A stretch of 64,000 nucleotides of DNA from contig JAHQIY010000001.1 in assembly GCA_019054805.1 (NCBI GenBank), positions 4,540,501 to 4,604,500 of the forward strand. Direction: 5' to 3'. Source of the stretch: Brachionus manjavacas. Its lineage: Eukaryota > Rotifera > Eurotatoria > Ploima > Brachionidae. The position numbers were made by a program, and so were the translations under genes. Position 1 is the first letter of the stretch, and each line of letters opens with the position of its first letter. This document shows, piece after piece, positions 1 through 13,128 of the stretch. A model generated the notes under the pieces. The model had not been told where the DNA came from. It saw only the letters and a list, made by a program, of their open reading frames with translations, and searched no databases.

Positions 1-1523
1 GATAATTATGCTTCTTTATTTTTAAATGTATAGACCATAGACTTTTCACTTTTTATCCTGTTTTTTTCTGAATTTAAAAACAATTTTCATCAAATTTGAA
101 AAACGGGGCCGGTCAATTTTATGACCACTGATCATAACATATTCCATAGCATCATTTTATTTTATGATAGCATATTGGTAAAATTAATTAAAATCTAAAT
201 ATGTTAGTTTGAATGATAAAATGTTATTAAATTAATTAGTTCAATAAACAGATTTAAATTGTTTTCTTTTTTTTAAAACTTTTTAATTAAAAAATAAACA
301 ATTGAATCAGGTTTAATTTTTTTTCTTCTAAGAGTCAATTTTCTGGCCAAAATAATATTCAAGTAGATTTGTTTTTTCATAAAATTAATTAATTTATTAG
401 GATAAGAATCTGATCAATTGGTCACAAAAATAACCAGCAACAAAACACAACATGAAAATTTTGGCCAAAATCTTAAAATTTATTTGAAAATTTTAAGCTA
501 AAATTATCTTTTGTTAAATCTAATTAAAAAAAAAAGGAAAATAGAGTTATATTGTAATTAAATTATTCAAATATGATTGAAAACTAATCTAATTTTATGA
601 TTAAATTTTCAGGTCACAGTTTTTGTTTATCAAATAAATTTTTTATTCATTTAGTAACCTATTAATTTATGAAAAAAAAGATCAATTAGTCATAAAATTG
701 CTAAATCTCAATTCTATTTACAAAAATGAAATAGAGATTTAGAAATTATTTTAATATAAAATTTAAATTGTTTATCTTGTCTAGAAACAATGCAGCTAAT
801 TTTCAAAAACCCATTCGGTCAGTGTTAAAAGATAACTAATAAACTTATAAAAAAAGTTTTTGAAAAATTTCATTGACCTTAATAATAGAGCTATCTTAAT
901 ATCATTCAAAAAATCTACAGATAGGTTTTTTAAGACATATGGAAATAATTTTGGTAAACTATAAATCAAACATTTTTTTTTAAATATTTTTATTTAAAAC
1001 CTTTTAATTTTATCATAATGACAAAAGAGATCATGGGCGAAAATCTCGTGAGTATGTCAAAAAAGTAACTCGGAATTTTTCCTATCACATATTGAGCATA
1101 TGTTTTGGCGAAATCAGCTGATTTGCAATGTTAATTTAAATTATAATTTCGTCTTTTTAATTCAAAACTCTTGCATTCAAACTACTCACAATATTAAAAT
1201 ATTTGAATATAGAAATTTAAAATACTTAGAGTTTCGTTTTGAACATGACCTTTATTCAAGCAATACTTGAAGCCTAAGTCAAAATTTCACGTTTTTTGCA
1301 TAATTTGAAATTTACGATGAAACATTAAATGAAATTTTTTTCTTTTTTTTCCAAATAAAAATAAAGAAAAAGCGCATTCTTTTATTTTTATGTTTATAAG
1401 CAACATAATTTTTTTTTTTTAAAGATTAAGTTTTATTCCATTCGAAACCAAAATGAATTAGGAACACAACCAGCTGGGTGCTCTCACTAAATCTAAACAA
1501 AACAAAACGAGTTTGTGCGTGAA
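1..1523. other. AT-rich intergenic sequence
   Basis: No coding potential or RNA gene could be recognised. The stretch is dominated by A/T runs. The Atos gene begins at its right edge, so its promoter and any 5' non-coding exons should lie here, but no clear TATA box or initiator could be singled out. Confidence 0.5.
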
Positions 1524-4500
1524 ATGCAGAGTCTTGTGGTATCTAGAGAGACCACATTGATAAACAGCAATGAAAGTGGCAGATCTGACCTTGAAGACTT
1601 GGCCGAATGCATGCTAAATCTCATCATAAATAGTCGAGTTCAAAGTCCAGTCCCAGTGAACTCTCACTCTTCCCATTTACTTGACTTGTTCATGGCCAGA
1701 CTCTACCAACTGGCAACCGAGGCCAAGGAATACTTCCCCAACCAAAGATTCTCTAGCAAAAAACTGCCTCTCCACTCATGCTCGGACAACAATGCTCAGG
1801 TTTGCTATTTTTTGGCTATCAACATTCTATTATTATAATTTATCTAACTATTAAACATAATTTCAATTAATTCATTACGTAATAGTAAAAATTACGTAAT
1901 TTTTAATTTTTAAATGCTTGTCTACATACTTTAAAATAGGATTATTTGCATTCAATTAAAATTAGCTTAAAAAAAAAACTCCGGCTTAAATAGACCTTTT
2001 ATGTGTGTCAAGTTGGCTTTTTTTTTGACAAAGTTTGATCTGTGAATTGAATTGAAAAGAAAAATTTAGTGTCAGGTGTTGATTTTATTTGAAATAAAAT
2101 TAATTTTTAAAGTGGTCATTACACGTTTTAAAAATAATATAAATAAAAAAAAACTTAAAAATGTTTATTTTTGAAATTTTTAATTTATATTTTAAAAATT
2201 TGTTTTTTAAGTGTCGAATCAGTTCGGAACTAAATTCGGTAATTGAAGAATGTTTGGGTTTTCATCTGAATAAGAGATTTGAAAAGCCAAGCTTGAAGTT
2301 ATCCCATGAGCCGGTCCAATTCAAACACATTGAGACCAATGTTGTGATAGATGTGTTGCTGTTGTGCAAATGCTGTTATCAAAAAATAGTATCGCAAAAC
2401 AGTTCACCTGTATTGGTAAACAAACGAACACCAGTGGCCTGTTTAAGTTTTGAATTAATAGAACGCTGGCAAATAAAAATGAGCAGTGAAAATTATTCAA
2501 TTAATCTGAACGAAATGAGTAAAGCTTTGACAAATATGAATAATTTATTCCAAGCTATTCGGTCCTATTTGCACTTTTCTCAGCTTAGTTCCTGGATGAA
2601 CCAGTCTAAAACTGAATCGAATATGCAAGTGTTTAAGAATTTAGCTTTCAGGTAATTGTTGATTTTTGATCAGGACAAAGATTTAGTCACAATTTTGTTC
2701 ATTTTATAGAAGATGCAATTTCAGTAAAAATAATTATATTTAATTTGTTTATCTAGGCACTAAATCAGTTTGTATTACTTTGATTTTTACATTTGGATTT
2801 GGTATTTGTTAAGTTTTTTGGATTGATTTTAGCTTTCTTTGAAAGCATATATTTTTTAATTACGGCAAAGGTTAGAAAACGCAGTAAATACGCTTTTAAG
2901 ATAATTAAGCTGCTATTTAAACAGCGTTTTTTTTAGAATTATCTTAAAATAGAAATCTTAAAAAATCCACAACCCCAAATTATTTAATCCGATATTTAAT
3001 TTTTTGTCAACTTCAAAAAAAAATGCTTAAAAAATCAAAGAAATTATTTGTCAATAGAAAAATTAGTTTTTGTATTTTTTGAAAATTTATTTACTCTAGA
3101 TTTTAATTTTAAATGTAAAAGAAATTATTTAATCCGGAAGTGCACCGTAATAAATTAATAATTAAGTTTTTTTTGAAATATCTTACTTAAAAATTCAATT
3201 TCTAGATTAGCAAACAAATAACAAAATAATTTTTTCGATAAAATTTTCAAAATTTTCTTATTGTCTCTTCAGGATCCTTTTTATTCTTTTATTCAAAATA
3301 AAATTGTCACTTTAGCGTTTAAAGAAGTTGAGTCTAAGCGCAGTAAATTCGATTCTGACTCTTCATGTCAAAATAATTCTTGTGTCACACAAGAGGTCTT
3401 ATCTTTAGACAAAGTAGCTTAAACACATTGAGTCTCTATGTCAAGTTGTTATTCTCAACTCGGTTATATTATAAATTATTTAATTCACTAAACAATTAGA
3501 AAACTTAATTTTTCAAATATTATTTTAAAAAGAGACAAACACTGTGAATTCCGGCTCTCTTAAGCTTTCAACAAAAAAATTTAAGAGAATAAGGGCAGTT
3601 TTTCGGAATTAAGAAAAAACTTTAAATTACTGATACAAAGTTTTTTATTCTAAGCCTTAATTTTTTTTTCATTTTAAAGGTATGAAGGTAGTAGGCTAAA
3701 GAAGTACTTGTATCTTTTGCATGTCTAAAAATGAAGAAACTCTTCAAAAAATTAAAACAATTAATTAAGAAGTTTTTTCAGTATCTAATTTAAATACTTT
3801 AAACATGGTTAATTTGAATAATCTATCAAATTAAAAAAAATTAATTTATTAATAACGTAATCATCCGAATAGAGTACCTTATTTTAGTGACATGTTATTC
3901 AAAATTGAGCACTGTTTAAAAAAAAAATAAATATTCAATTTTAATGACATGTAATAAAAAGTGAACAGATTTTAGAACTTTTAACACTTGTTAGAGCTTA
4001 TATAAAATTCTGAAAAAAATGAAAATTGAATTAACTTTATTTTTTAACTTTGCTCAAGTGGGATTTTTTTTACATGGGTCAAATTTATTCATTTTTCAAG
4101 ACATGTCATTAAAATTGAACATTACTCTTGTCTAAAACAAGTGCTCATTTTTTAGTGACATGTCACTTAATTCGGATAATTACGTAATCATAAAAGAATT
4201 TTGCAGAAAAAAAACTGTTAATATGATGCTATAAGAAATTTTTGTTTTTAAACAGTATTCTAATAGCCAACAAATTTATTTTTTCTTAGTCTAAAATTAA
4301 ATCTTTGGTCCAATTTATCTTAGTTTTTGAATTAAATCTAATTAAAATTATTTTAGTATAAGCTACCCGACTGAGATAAATCCTGATATTAGCGCTAATG
4401 ATATTGAGATAGAAAATTATGACAGGCAAAGCTTTCCGCTAATGAATTTAAATTTAGTGGACAATAAGCTCAATATATCGAGTGCAGAGTCCTTAAAAAA

Positions 4501-5602
4501 GCTTTCCAACTCTTCGTGGACTACCAAGATTCAGACTAATCTGTTATCGCTGAAGCGAAATCTTATTCAATCATCCGGTATACCTCATTACACATGTTTA
4601 ATCAACCATCTGCAATCAAATGGCCAGATTACATCACCAATACCCATTGATAAGTCATTGAAAAAACCCGATCTCCATTTGGACAAGAGTCCAGAAGACT
4701 ATAAGAGCTCTTTGGTCATCACTACGCCAACTACTTTCCCAAATATTCCCCTCTATTTCGACTCTAACAACAACAAAATCTCAACTGTGTCATTCATAAA
4801 TAGTACCAGTCCTAATCTTTTAATAAGTAGCTACCAGATACTTGATGAAGCTGTTGAGGCGGGAAGCAGTGGTTTGGGACAAAAACTAGTTGACTCGTTG
4901 CAAATTAACCCGGTGGTTTCGTGTTATAATGAGGATAGAAAAAGAGATGAGAGTAAAAAAACTAAAAAAATAAATAAAAAATGCGGCAGTTTTATTAATT
5001 TCAAAAAAAACCGGTTCAATTCGTTGCTAGGAAATTTTGAAGAGTGCTTGCTAAATGGAAGACTAACACCTGTTGGAATAGTGGACGGCTTTTACGCCGA
5101 GCTGGGCGCAAGTGGCTTGTTTTTTCCGGAGCACAAAAAACTGCCAGTTGACGCATCATTTTATCAAGTTAGCGATGATATTGCTGCATCTCCTTATCTT
5201 GGCATTATTGATCTGTCCGATTTAGGTGACAGAGGATACAAGATACCTAATAGGGGAACCATTCAAGTAACTCTATTTAATCCGAATAAAACAGTGGTAA
5301 AGATGTTCGTGGTGATGTACGATTTGAGCGACATGCCTGGTAGCCATCAAACATTTTTGCGCCAGCGAACTGTTTACGTGCCTAGCGGCAATCCAGATGA
5401 TTCTAAACTTAAGTCATATCTAAGATACTTGATACATCTGAGATTCTCGACTTCAAAAACTGGAAAAATGTATCTACACACTAATATTAAGTTGATTTTT
5501 GCGCGAAATAAGTCTGAAATTGATCCGAGAATGGGTGGACGATACGAATACAAAACGTTTACCGAAGCACCCAATTATCCAAAGTATTCGCCTAAAAAAT
5601 GA
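1524..5602 (+). CDS. atos: Atos/FAM214 family transcriptional regulator
   Basis: Three exons fit in phase: 1524-1799, 2212-2651 and 4357-5602, giving about 653 residues. Exon 2 carries the family signature around an RSYLHFSQLSSW motif, as in vertebrate FAM214/ATOS. Exon 3 holds the conserved C-terminal block: GNFEECLLNGRLTPVGIVDG, then ELGASG, then GTIQVTLFNPNKTVVKMFVV and a DLSDMPGSHQTFLRQR stretch. Atos proteins are nuclear regulators; Drosophila Atossa promotes a metabolic programme in invading macrophages (family knowledge). The first in-frame ATG (1524) is chosen; a GTG three codons upstream is not a credible eukaryotic start, but a further upstream exon cannot be excluded. Splice sites: AG/GTTTGC donor for exon 1, AG/GTAATT for exon 2. 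Intron 2 is unusually long here (1.7 kb) and contains a MITE-like repeat. Confidence 0.9.
3855..4185. repeat. MITE-like element with terminal inverted repeats
   Basis: The 16-nt sequence at 3855-3870 (acgtaatcatccgaat) is matched in reverse complement at 4170-4185 with one mismatch. The interior has no ORF but repeats the motif GACATGT at least four times, in an arrangement that is itself partly inverted (agtgacatgt near both ends). The element sits inside intron 2 of the Atos gene. Size (about 330 bp) and inverted ends suit a non-autonomous DNA transposon; a target-site duplication is not clear. Confidence 0.55.
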
Positions 5603-6479
5603 CGCTTTTTTGCTTAATTGGCGAATACTTTTTATTTACTATTTTCACAGTGATACATGCTAAACTGGTGATTTTTTTATTTTGCAAAAAAATGCTTTTT
5701 TCATTAAAAAAATAACACTAAAAAATATTTGTAATTAATTTTAATTTAGTTTTCCAAGCAAAAAAAATATACTTTCTCTTTATATAATGATTTTTCGTTG
5801 AAATTTTGTTCTTTTGCCAGTATTTATTATCAATTTATGAATAAATTTTATTTTATAAAAATTCTCATTTTTATTCAAAAGTTATCAGAATTGTTTTTAA
5901 ATTAAAGTGAAACCAAGTATTGAAATCGAAATCGAGGTTTTCAATTTTGAAATCTTCTTAGCTTAACTACTCTCTTGATTTCTATGTATTTATACTAAAA
6001 TTTTGGTAAAATTACTACATTCTACGTAATTCTATGCAAACATCTGTGATATTACTATATTTAAGAAAAATAAATTTTCGGCCAAATTTATAATTTATAA
6101 ATTTTTAATAAATTTTTTTTTTCCCTCATTTGAGAGATTAAAACAATTAAAATTGAATTAGCTAGAAAATAAAGCCCAACTTTAAATTTTACTCTAACAA
6201 AAAATGGTTAAAGTATTAAATATTCTAAATTATTTTTACTGGAAAAAATAGTTAAAAAAATGCTGAAAATGCTTCTAGAGTAAAGTGCTAAAACAGAACA
6301 AGGCTTAAATTCGACTAATCTTCTATTTCGAAATTAACTCTACAATTTTTTTAATTTTTTTTTTTAATAACAGCAAAGACTATTTTTTTGTTAGAGTAAA
6401 AGCTAAATTTGGGCTTTAATCTTAGAATTGTTAACACGAGTTATATTTTTATTTTATCCTCCTTTCAGAATCTTCATTA
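5603..6479. other. Intergenic, 3' region of atos
   Basis: AT-rich DNA without recognisable genes. It must include the Atos 3' UTR; several AATAAA-like hexamers occur (for example near 5840 and 6070), but the used polyadenylation site cannot be chosen from sequence alone. Confidence 0.4.
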
Positions 6480-9150
6480 AATCTTCATCTGAAGCAAAAA
6501 TGAGCAATACTCCTAATCAATCCGAGACAAATCATTATAGTACGTAATGCTTCATAGTACGTAATGAATATGCCTTTAAATTCTTTTTCTGTTTCTTTTC
6601 TTAGTTGTTTCAATTTAAAATCAAATTTATCTTACTGTAATCATTTAGTTAATATCTCGAATATTTGCTATTCGAATGAATCATGGACCAAAAAAAATGA
6701 ATATCATATTAAAAATGATTTAGCTTCATCTAAGTTTCATAAAAATACTCCACTCTATCAGTCGGATCTGCCTGATTACTTTAGTAAATATTCAGGGCGA
6801 CCTTTAGTGGCCAATGCTGGTTTCTTAACGACTCTTGTAATTTGATTGATAGTGCCTTTTTAATAGACATTCGAGCTTTGTCCATTTAAAAATCAATGGT
6901 CAAGAATTTGTAATTTTTGGAGTTTATTTGCCCTTTTATAATAATAAGCATAAGGCTGAATCGAAAGCTTTATATGAGACTAATCTATCAATCTTAATAG
7001 CTCACATGAAAATTTTTAAAGAATAAATTATTCCAATTTTCATAATAGGTGACTTCAAAGCAGATCCTTTCAGGCTCACTTGTCAAAAATCTTCAAATAT
7101 AAATAAGCCAGATAATCTACTATACATTTTTATACTTGATAATGACCTTGTCCTACTGGACTCACTAAAAACACAATTTACTTTTTATACCTATACAAAA
7201 CATAAAAAAATCCCTAAAATTGATAAAAATTAAGTTAATTGATATCAATCAAAAAATAAAAAAGAATCCCTCTTTTGAACCTAAAAGGAGACAATTAAAA
7301 AAAGAATTTAGAAGAGCTCAACGACAACAAATCTATCTAAATGAATTAAAAGAGCAAGTAAAGATAGAAAATCTTTTCTCTTTAAAATATAGAAATAGGT
7401 TTTGGAAAAGGCTTGCACAAACTAAAAATAAAAGAATTGTTAGAAAAGAAATAACCCTCCTACCAGATAAACTCTTTTCTCACTTCTTAAATTTATTTAA
7501 AGAGGATGAGTATACTCTCTCAAGTGATCAGCTAAATATTAAACAACATGTGAATGAAACATTTGTGAACTACACTCGTCCTGATACTCTACCTTTTTTT
7601 GAGCTGTCTCAACTAAAGAAAATAATTTCAGATCTAGATAACTCAAATGTAAATGGCGTTGACAAAATCTCCTATAACTTTTTACAAAATGTTAATTTTG
7701 TTGGTTTTCATGAAATTCTACTTGAATTTTTCAACCAACTTCTACTATTCAATAAGATCCCAAAAGATTTTAATATTTCAAAAATTAATCCTATTCTTAA
7801 AGACAACTTGAAAAACAGCTATGATCTAAACAATATAAGACCTATTTCTATTTCAAACTCAAATCCTAGAAAAACTAATTTTAATTAACTCTCCTGAGCT
7901 TTATAAAGTTAGTAATAACCAATTTGGTTTTAGAAAAAATACCTCATGTAACCATGCTTTTTTTGTATTAAATGAAACAATTCTTAACTACATCAATAAA
8001 GGCTCTGGATGTAGGATAGTATCTTTAGATGCAGAAAAGGCCTTTGACAAAATATGGCGTGATGGCTTATTCTTTAAATTATTAAAGAGACTGCATTCTT
8101 CCTACTGAATATTGCTTAGGATTTATTATAACTAAGCACTAGCTGTTTTAGCTCTTCCAAATTATCTAACAACAGAACCCTTTAAAATTGAAACTGGTGT
8201 AAAACAAGGAGCTATTTTATCTTCATTTCTTTTTAACATGATGATCTTATTATAGAATGTCTTAACAATGAACTTGGAGATCTTTATAAAAATCTTAATG
8301 TATCTATCATTGTCTATGCAGATGATATAATCTTAATAAGCCCAGTTGACTCCCATCTAGAAATGCTTTTAGATATTTGTAGGTCTTATGGGAATAAATG
8401 AAGAATAAAATGTAATCCTAATAAAACATAAGTTGTTAACTTTGGCATTCAATTATTTAAGTCGGTAACACCTAAATCGATCCGAACTTAAAGAAGCAAA
8501 TCAGCTAGAATACTTAGGATTCATTATAGATTCAAATCTTGACCTTAACGCATAAGCAGTTATAAATTTTAAAAAAGTTCAGAGCAGCTTTTTTGGAATT
8601 TCCTATCTTCTGCCTAAAAATAGTCCTACCTTTTCACCTAAATTCAAACATTTATATACAGAACATACTGTTTATCTAAATTCACATATGGTCTTGAGGC
8701 TCTCACTCTTAATTCGACCACAAAGGATTCAATAAATAAATTACAAAACAACTTAATTAAACAAATGTTTGGTTTAAAACCCTACTGTCACATACCACGA
8801 GTCTTAAAAGTACTGAAAGGATTCAACTTTGATGAACTTTATCTTTTTTCAAAACTAACTTTTATTGATACAATTAAATATAATTATCTCTCATCACAAT
8901 TTTTAAAATCTATGCTAAGTGACCCCCCCTCTATTAAATCTTTTTCCTCCGATTTGGTACTTATTTCTAACTACTTTAAAATTGAAACCTCAAAAATTAT
9001 AGCAAATATAAACCAACTTAAAGAAAATCTTAAAATTAAACTGATTAGTAATGATGGTATATCTGATTAAATTTGGTTATGTCTTTGCAATTTAAAATTT
9101 AAACATTACAGAACTTTCTTAAATGAGCTAATTCAAAATAAAAGAAATTA
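6480..9150 (+). pseudogene. Decayed non-LTR retrotransposon (endonuclease plus reverse transcriptase)
   Basis: Fragments of one element lie collinear on the plus strand in several frames. An apurinic-type endonuclease remnant with a GDFKADP box is at about 7046-7066. A linker follows, then the RT domain from about 7220: DNSNVNGVDKISYNFLQN, a PISISNS block, FGFRKNTSCNHAFF, LDAEKAFDKIWRDGL near 8030, a VKQGAILSS block near 8200, and the catalytic YADD box near 8315. A C-terminal region is open from 8765 to 9070. Stop codons and frameshifts break the frame repeatedly (for example TGA at about 8106 and another after the YADD region), so the copy cannot be active. The overall order matches CR1/Jockey/RTE-like elements; the clade is not assigned. 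Boundaries are approximate. Confidence 0.8.
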
Positions 9151-9563
9151 TTGAATTTTGGTCCAAGTTTTCTTGCTTTCTAACTTTCATGCCTTTTTCT
9201 ATTTTAGAACTAGAGTTGATTTTTTATTTTGAAATTTTATATTTAGGGAATAATTTTTCCTTTTTTTAAAAAAAACACAAAAACACAATTTTTTTTTTCT
9301 TCTTACTTCTTCTTAAAGAAGGTTAATTCTATTCAATAATAATAATAATAAAAAGCGATTTTCCTATTTTACTCTTATAATTAAAGTAAAAATGGAACTA
9401 AATTCTTTAACAATAATAATTTTTTTCAATTTCTAAATTCTACTTTAATATTATTTACTAAAAATTCTAAAGACTAATTTTTATTTCATAAAAAATTTAA
9501 AATTTGAAAAAGGAAAAAAGAAAAACAAAGGTTAAAACATTCAATTAACTTGGAAGTTTTTTC
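9151..9563. other. Intergenic, 3' flank of Hsp70
   Basis: No gene seen. It contains A/T runs and a short AAT microsatellite near 9337-9350. The Hsp70 3' UTR (minus strand) should fall here. Confidence 0.4.
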
Positions 9564-11423
9564 TCATTCAACTTCCTCAACAGTCGGTCCAGTTCTCTCT
9601 GTGGAATGAATCTTTCTCATTAAAGGCATACATTTTCTAGACAGCTCACTGTAATGAAACTCGTATTCATCTTTGTCTGCCATTTGATTAGCTTCCAACC
9701 ATTTTAGCTCTTTATTGCATGCATCCTCGCACTTTTGCTCATCCGAACTGCTCAAATTTTTGGCTTCTCTCAAAGCCTGTTTGACAGCAAAAATATAAGT
9801 TTCCAGTTTATTTTTACTCCCAACTCTTTCTCTTTGTTTCTCGTCATCGGCCTTAAAGCGTTCAGCTTCTCTTATCATCCTATCAATTTCTTCTCTACTC
9901 AGTCTACCCTTATCATTTTTAATTGTAATATTATTCGACTTGCCACTGCTATTTTCTTTGGCAGTCACACTCAATATTCCATTGGCATCAATGTCGAATG
10001 TAACGTCGATCTGAGGTACACCTCTGGGCGCTGGTGGTATACCGACTAGATCGAAATTTCCCAACAAATGATTGTCTTTTACCATGGCTCTTTCGCCTTC
10101 ATAAACTCGAATCGACACTGCAGTCTGGCTGTCTAAATAAGTGGTAAATGTTTCGCTGGTCTTGACCGGTATGCGCGAATTCCTATTTATCAAATTAGTC
10201 ATGACTCCACCAGCTGTCTCGATTCCGAGAGACAAAGGCGCCACATCTACTAAAAGCACATCTTTAATCTCTCGGCTCTTATCTCCTGACAAAATAGCTG
10301 CCTGAACAGCTGCACCATACGCCACAGCCTCATCTGGATTGATTGATTTGTTCAACTGCTTTCCATTAAAAAAATCCTCCAACAATTTTTGAATACGAGG
10401 TATCCTAGTTGAGCCTCCGACCAAGACTATTTCATCTATTTTCGATTTTGAAGTTTTAGCATCTTTGAGTGCTTGTTCTACCAGAAGTAAAGTTGAGCGA
10501 AACAAATCCATGTTCAACTCTTCAAACCTAGCCCTGGATATCTTGGAATAAAAATCTATTCCGTCATGAAGACTGTCCACTTCTACAGTCGCTTCAGTCG
10601 AACTTGACAAAGTACGCTTAGCTCGTTCACAAGCTGTTCTCAATCTTCTCAAAGCTTTTTGGTTTCTGGTCATATCTTTGCCATGCTTGCGCTTAAATTC
10701 ATCCAAGAAAAATTTTACTAAATTGTTGTCAAAATCCTCGCCGCCCAAATGAGTATTTCCATTAGTTGACAACACTTCAAATAGGCCATCATTGATGCTC
10801 AGCACGCTGACGTCAAAAGTCCCACCACCCAAGTCATAAATTAGCACATTTTTTTCGCCTTGTAGCTTCTTGTCTAGGCCATAAGCGAGAGCAGCCGCAG
10901 TCGGCTCGTTAATGATGCGCAACACATTCAAGCCCGCTATTGAACCCGCATCTTTGGTTGCTTGTCTTTGAGAGTCATTGAAATAAGCTGGCACTGTTAT
11001 GACAGCATCTTTTACTTTTTGTCCCAAATACGACTCCGCAGTTTCTTTCATTTTGGTCAAAACCATTGAACTAATTTCTTCAGGAGAAAAGGTTTTGACA
11101 GAGTTTTTAAATTCAACTTGAATTTTCGGCTTTCCATTCATGTTGACTATTTTAAATGGCCAAAGTTTCATGTCAGACTGAACAGTTGGTTCGTCAAACC
11201 GGCGTCCAATTAGTCGTTTGGCATCAAAAACTGTGCTTGTAGGATTTGTTGCCACCTGAGCTTTGGCTGCATCACCGATCAAACGTTCTGTGTCTGTGAA
11301 CGCTACATAAGATGGCGTTGTTCTATTTCCTTGGTCATTGGCAATTATTTCAACTTTTCCATTTTGAAAAACAGCAACACAAGAAAATGTTGTGCCCAAA
11401 TCGATTCCGATCGCAGGACTCAT
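9564..11423 (-). CDS. hsp70: Cytosolic heat-shock protein 70
   Basis: A single uninterrupted 619-residue frame encodes a complete Hsp70 chaperone, the ATP-driven machine that binds unfolded segments with J-protein and nucleotide-exchange partners. The N-terminal ATPase domain has the [15 protein letters not shown] phosphate loop, the [12 protein letters not shown] motif and [16 protein letters not shown]. The substrate-binding domain follows (about residues 390-540), then the helical lid. The C-terminus ends GPTVEEVE, the EEVD-type tail of cytosolic Hsp70 that docks TPR co-chaperones, here with a final Glu for the usual Asp. Absence of introns is typical of stress-inducible Hsp70 genes, and the promoter carries a heat-shock element. 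Length is slightly short of the usual 640-650 because the GGMP-type linker near the end is missing. Identification is secure; inducible rather than constitutive is inferred. Confidence 0.97.
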   Translation of the reverse strand: MSPAIGIDLGTTFSCVAVFQNGKVEIIANDQGNRTTPSYVAFTDTERLIGDAAKAQVATNPTSTVFDAKRLIGRRFDEPTVQSDMKLWPFKIVNMNGKPKIQVEFKNSVKTFSPEEISSMVLTKMKETAESYLGQKVKDAVITVPAYFNDSQRQATKDAGSIAGLNVLRIINEPTAAALAYGLDKKLQGEKNVLIYDLGGGTFDVSVLSINDGLFEVLSTNGNTHLGGEDFDNNLVKFFLDEFKRKHGKDMTRNQKALRRLRTACERAKRTLSSSTEATVEVDSLHDGIDFYSKISRARFEELNMDLFRSTLLLVEQALKDAKTSKSKIDEIVLVGGSTRIPRIQKLLEDFFNGKQLNKSINPDEAVAYGAAVQAAILSGDKSREIKDVLLVDVAPLSLGIETAGGVMTNLINRNSRIPVKTSETFTTYLDSQTAVSIRVYEGERAMVKDNHLLGNFDLVGIPPAPRGVPQIDVTFDIDANGILSVTAKENSSGKSNNITIKNDKGRLSREEIDRMIREAERFKADDEKQRERVGSKNKLETYIFAVKQALREAKNLSSSDEQKCEDACNKELKWLEANQMADKDEYEFHYSELSRKCMPLMRKIHSTERTGPTVEEVE

Positions 11424-11462
11424 TTTTCAAATTAAATTTTTTTTTTTTAACTTAGCATGGTT

Positions 11463-11514
11463 TATTTATACTTTTTGGCTCGATTATTTTAGAATTTTTA
11501 AGAATACTCTGGAA
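11463..11514 (-). promoter_or_regulatory. Hsp70 promoter: TATA box and heat-shock element
   Basis: Read on the minus strand, a TATAAATA box (11470-11463) lies 40 bp upstream of the ATG. Just above it, GAA triplets on the plus strand at 11492, 11502 and 11512 are spaced exactly 10 bp. This is the phase of alternating nTTCnn/nGAAnn units bound by HSF trimers; the two intervening units are degenerate. Geometry is seen directly; HSF binding is inferred. Confidence 0.75.
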
Positions 11515-12350
11515 GTTTGTAAATTAGAAAGATTACTCTAGCGTGAAAGAATCATTTTATATCTTTGTGACTTAATTGCTTTTTTTATTCAATATTCTTA
11601 CCAACTAAAGATTTACTTAAAAATTAAATTTAGAATTTTTTCTTCGAAAACAACAAAATTAGTAATAAATTGAATTTTTGGGTTTTTTTATAAAATTAAA
11701 TTTTGATGTATCGATATTACAGCAAAAATTTTTGTTTTATGAAACAAAAATTATTTTCAAAATCAAAATCTTAATTAATTTAAAAGAAATTCAAAAGTAA
11801 AAACTATGCAGTGGATTAAGAGAAAAATATTTTTCCAATTTTTTTAGTATTATTCTGTATCATTTTTTACCATTCAAAAATTCTGTTCTCGCCTATGAAC
11901 TGATCTTGTATTAATGACTAATAACCTTAATTAAATTGATTGATAGACCAAAAAAGCAAAGGTCTGAAAAATAATTAATTCAGTTAAAAATTTAAAAGAG
12001 AAATTGCTACTATAATTTTTTATCTTTTTAAAGTAAGTTCACTTCAATCACATGTAAAATGTTAACTTATTAGACTTTTTATGTATTTCTGATTCATTCT
12101 CATTTATATAGACAAAGAAAAGTAGCAATCTGTATCTTTGTAGGAAAAACCAATTTTTACCTTTAAATGGTCTAAATTTTGCTTTGTTTTGTTTTGCTTG
12201 TTAAATGGCAATGGATCAAATTTAAAAAAAAATTAAGATTAGAAGCTTTTTATCAATTTATCAAAAATAAAACGTGTTAAAATTGATGAGAATCATAACA
12301 CAAATTTAACTAAATAAATGTTTTTAAAACAAAAAATTAATTTTAAAATA
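11515..12350. other. Intergenic between divergent hsp70 and TMED genes
   Basis: AT-rich sequence shared as upstream DNA by the minus-strand Hsp70 gene and the plus-strand TMED gene. Apart from an 11-bp A/T inverted repeat near 11728-11753, no structured element or ORF is convincing. Confidence 0.4.
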
Positions 12351-13085
12351 ATGAATACTTTATTAACCAAAATTTATATTTTGTGTGCTATTTTAATGGC
12401 TGGTTTTAATTGCCAGGAAGAAAACATACATCCAAATTACTATGATATGATACCAAGTAAGAAGAAAAATAATATTAAAATAGAAATCTAATTAAAAAAA
12501 GGTTTTGAAATGAACTTTAAGGTTAATTTAAGATGGTATTATGAAGATTGTTACTTTTTAACACTAAATGAACATGACATATTACACGTAATTGTTCATG
12601 CTTTATCAGGAGGTGATGGCACGGTCGATTTCTATATTGAAGATCCAAATAAACAAATTGTTGAATCAAGAAAAAAAACAGCTTTTAATTGGTACGACAA
12701 TTCTGATATAAAGGTTCCTGGCGATTACAAAGTTTGTACACGGAATTTAGAGCATCATGACAAAAAGGTCTATGTTAATTTTGTAGTATTTTCCAAATCT
12801 CAACTTAATGCCAAAAAAGAAGAGTTAAAAAATTTTACCGAGACTCAAAGTTTTATAATCGAAAAAGTAATTTTGATAAATGAGAATGTGCACTCGATGA
12901 GACGATCTCAAATAGTTCAAAGAATGATTCATTCAGCTGATGAATATTTCATTGAGGCAAACAATGAGTATGTAATGCAATATTCAATTGCTCAAAGCGT
13001 AGTTATTATATTAAGCGGGTTAATACAAACAATATTTATAAAAAAATTATTTCAAGGACCAAGATTAAAAAAACCAGTGGCTTAA
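12351..13085 (+). CDS. p24/TMED family cargo receptor (GOLD domain)
   Basis: Two exons, 12351-12456 and 12502-13085, join in phase to about 229 residues. The product is a type I membrane protein of the p24 family, which sorts cargo into COPI/COPII vesicles between ER and Golgi. Visible parts: an N-terminal signal peptide (KIYILCAILMAGFNC); the GOLD domain with its two conserved cysteines (EDCYFLTL and YKVCTRN); a central helical region; a single membrane span near the C-terminus (QSVVIILSGLIQTIFI); and a short cytosolic tail with a KLF then RLKK pattern instead of the commonest FF...KK signal. An in-frame ATG at 12318 would add 11 residues; 12351 gives the better signal peptide. The gene ends only 43 bp from the stop of the convergent EB-module gene, so their 3' UTRs probably overlap. 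Confidence 0.85.
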
Positions 13086-13128
13086 AGTAGCAATTTATTT
13101 ATTGTTAAGTGAAAATAAAAAGATCAAA

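Noticed and set aside
7220..8100. Active retrotransposon
   Set aside because: Multiple stops and frame changes interrupt the endonuclease and RT regions.
9735..10049. Plus-strand ORF within Hsp70
   Set aside because: Lies wholly antisense to the conserved Hsp70 frame.
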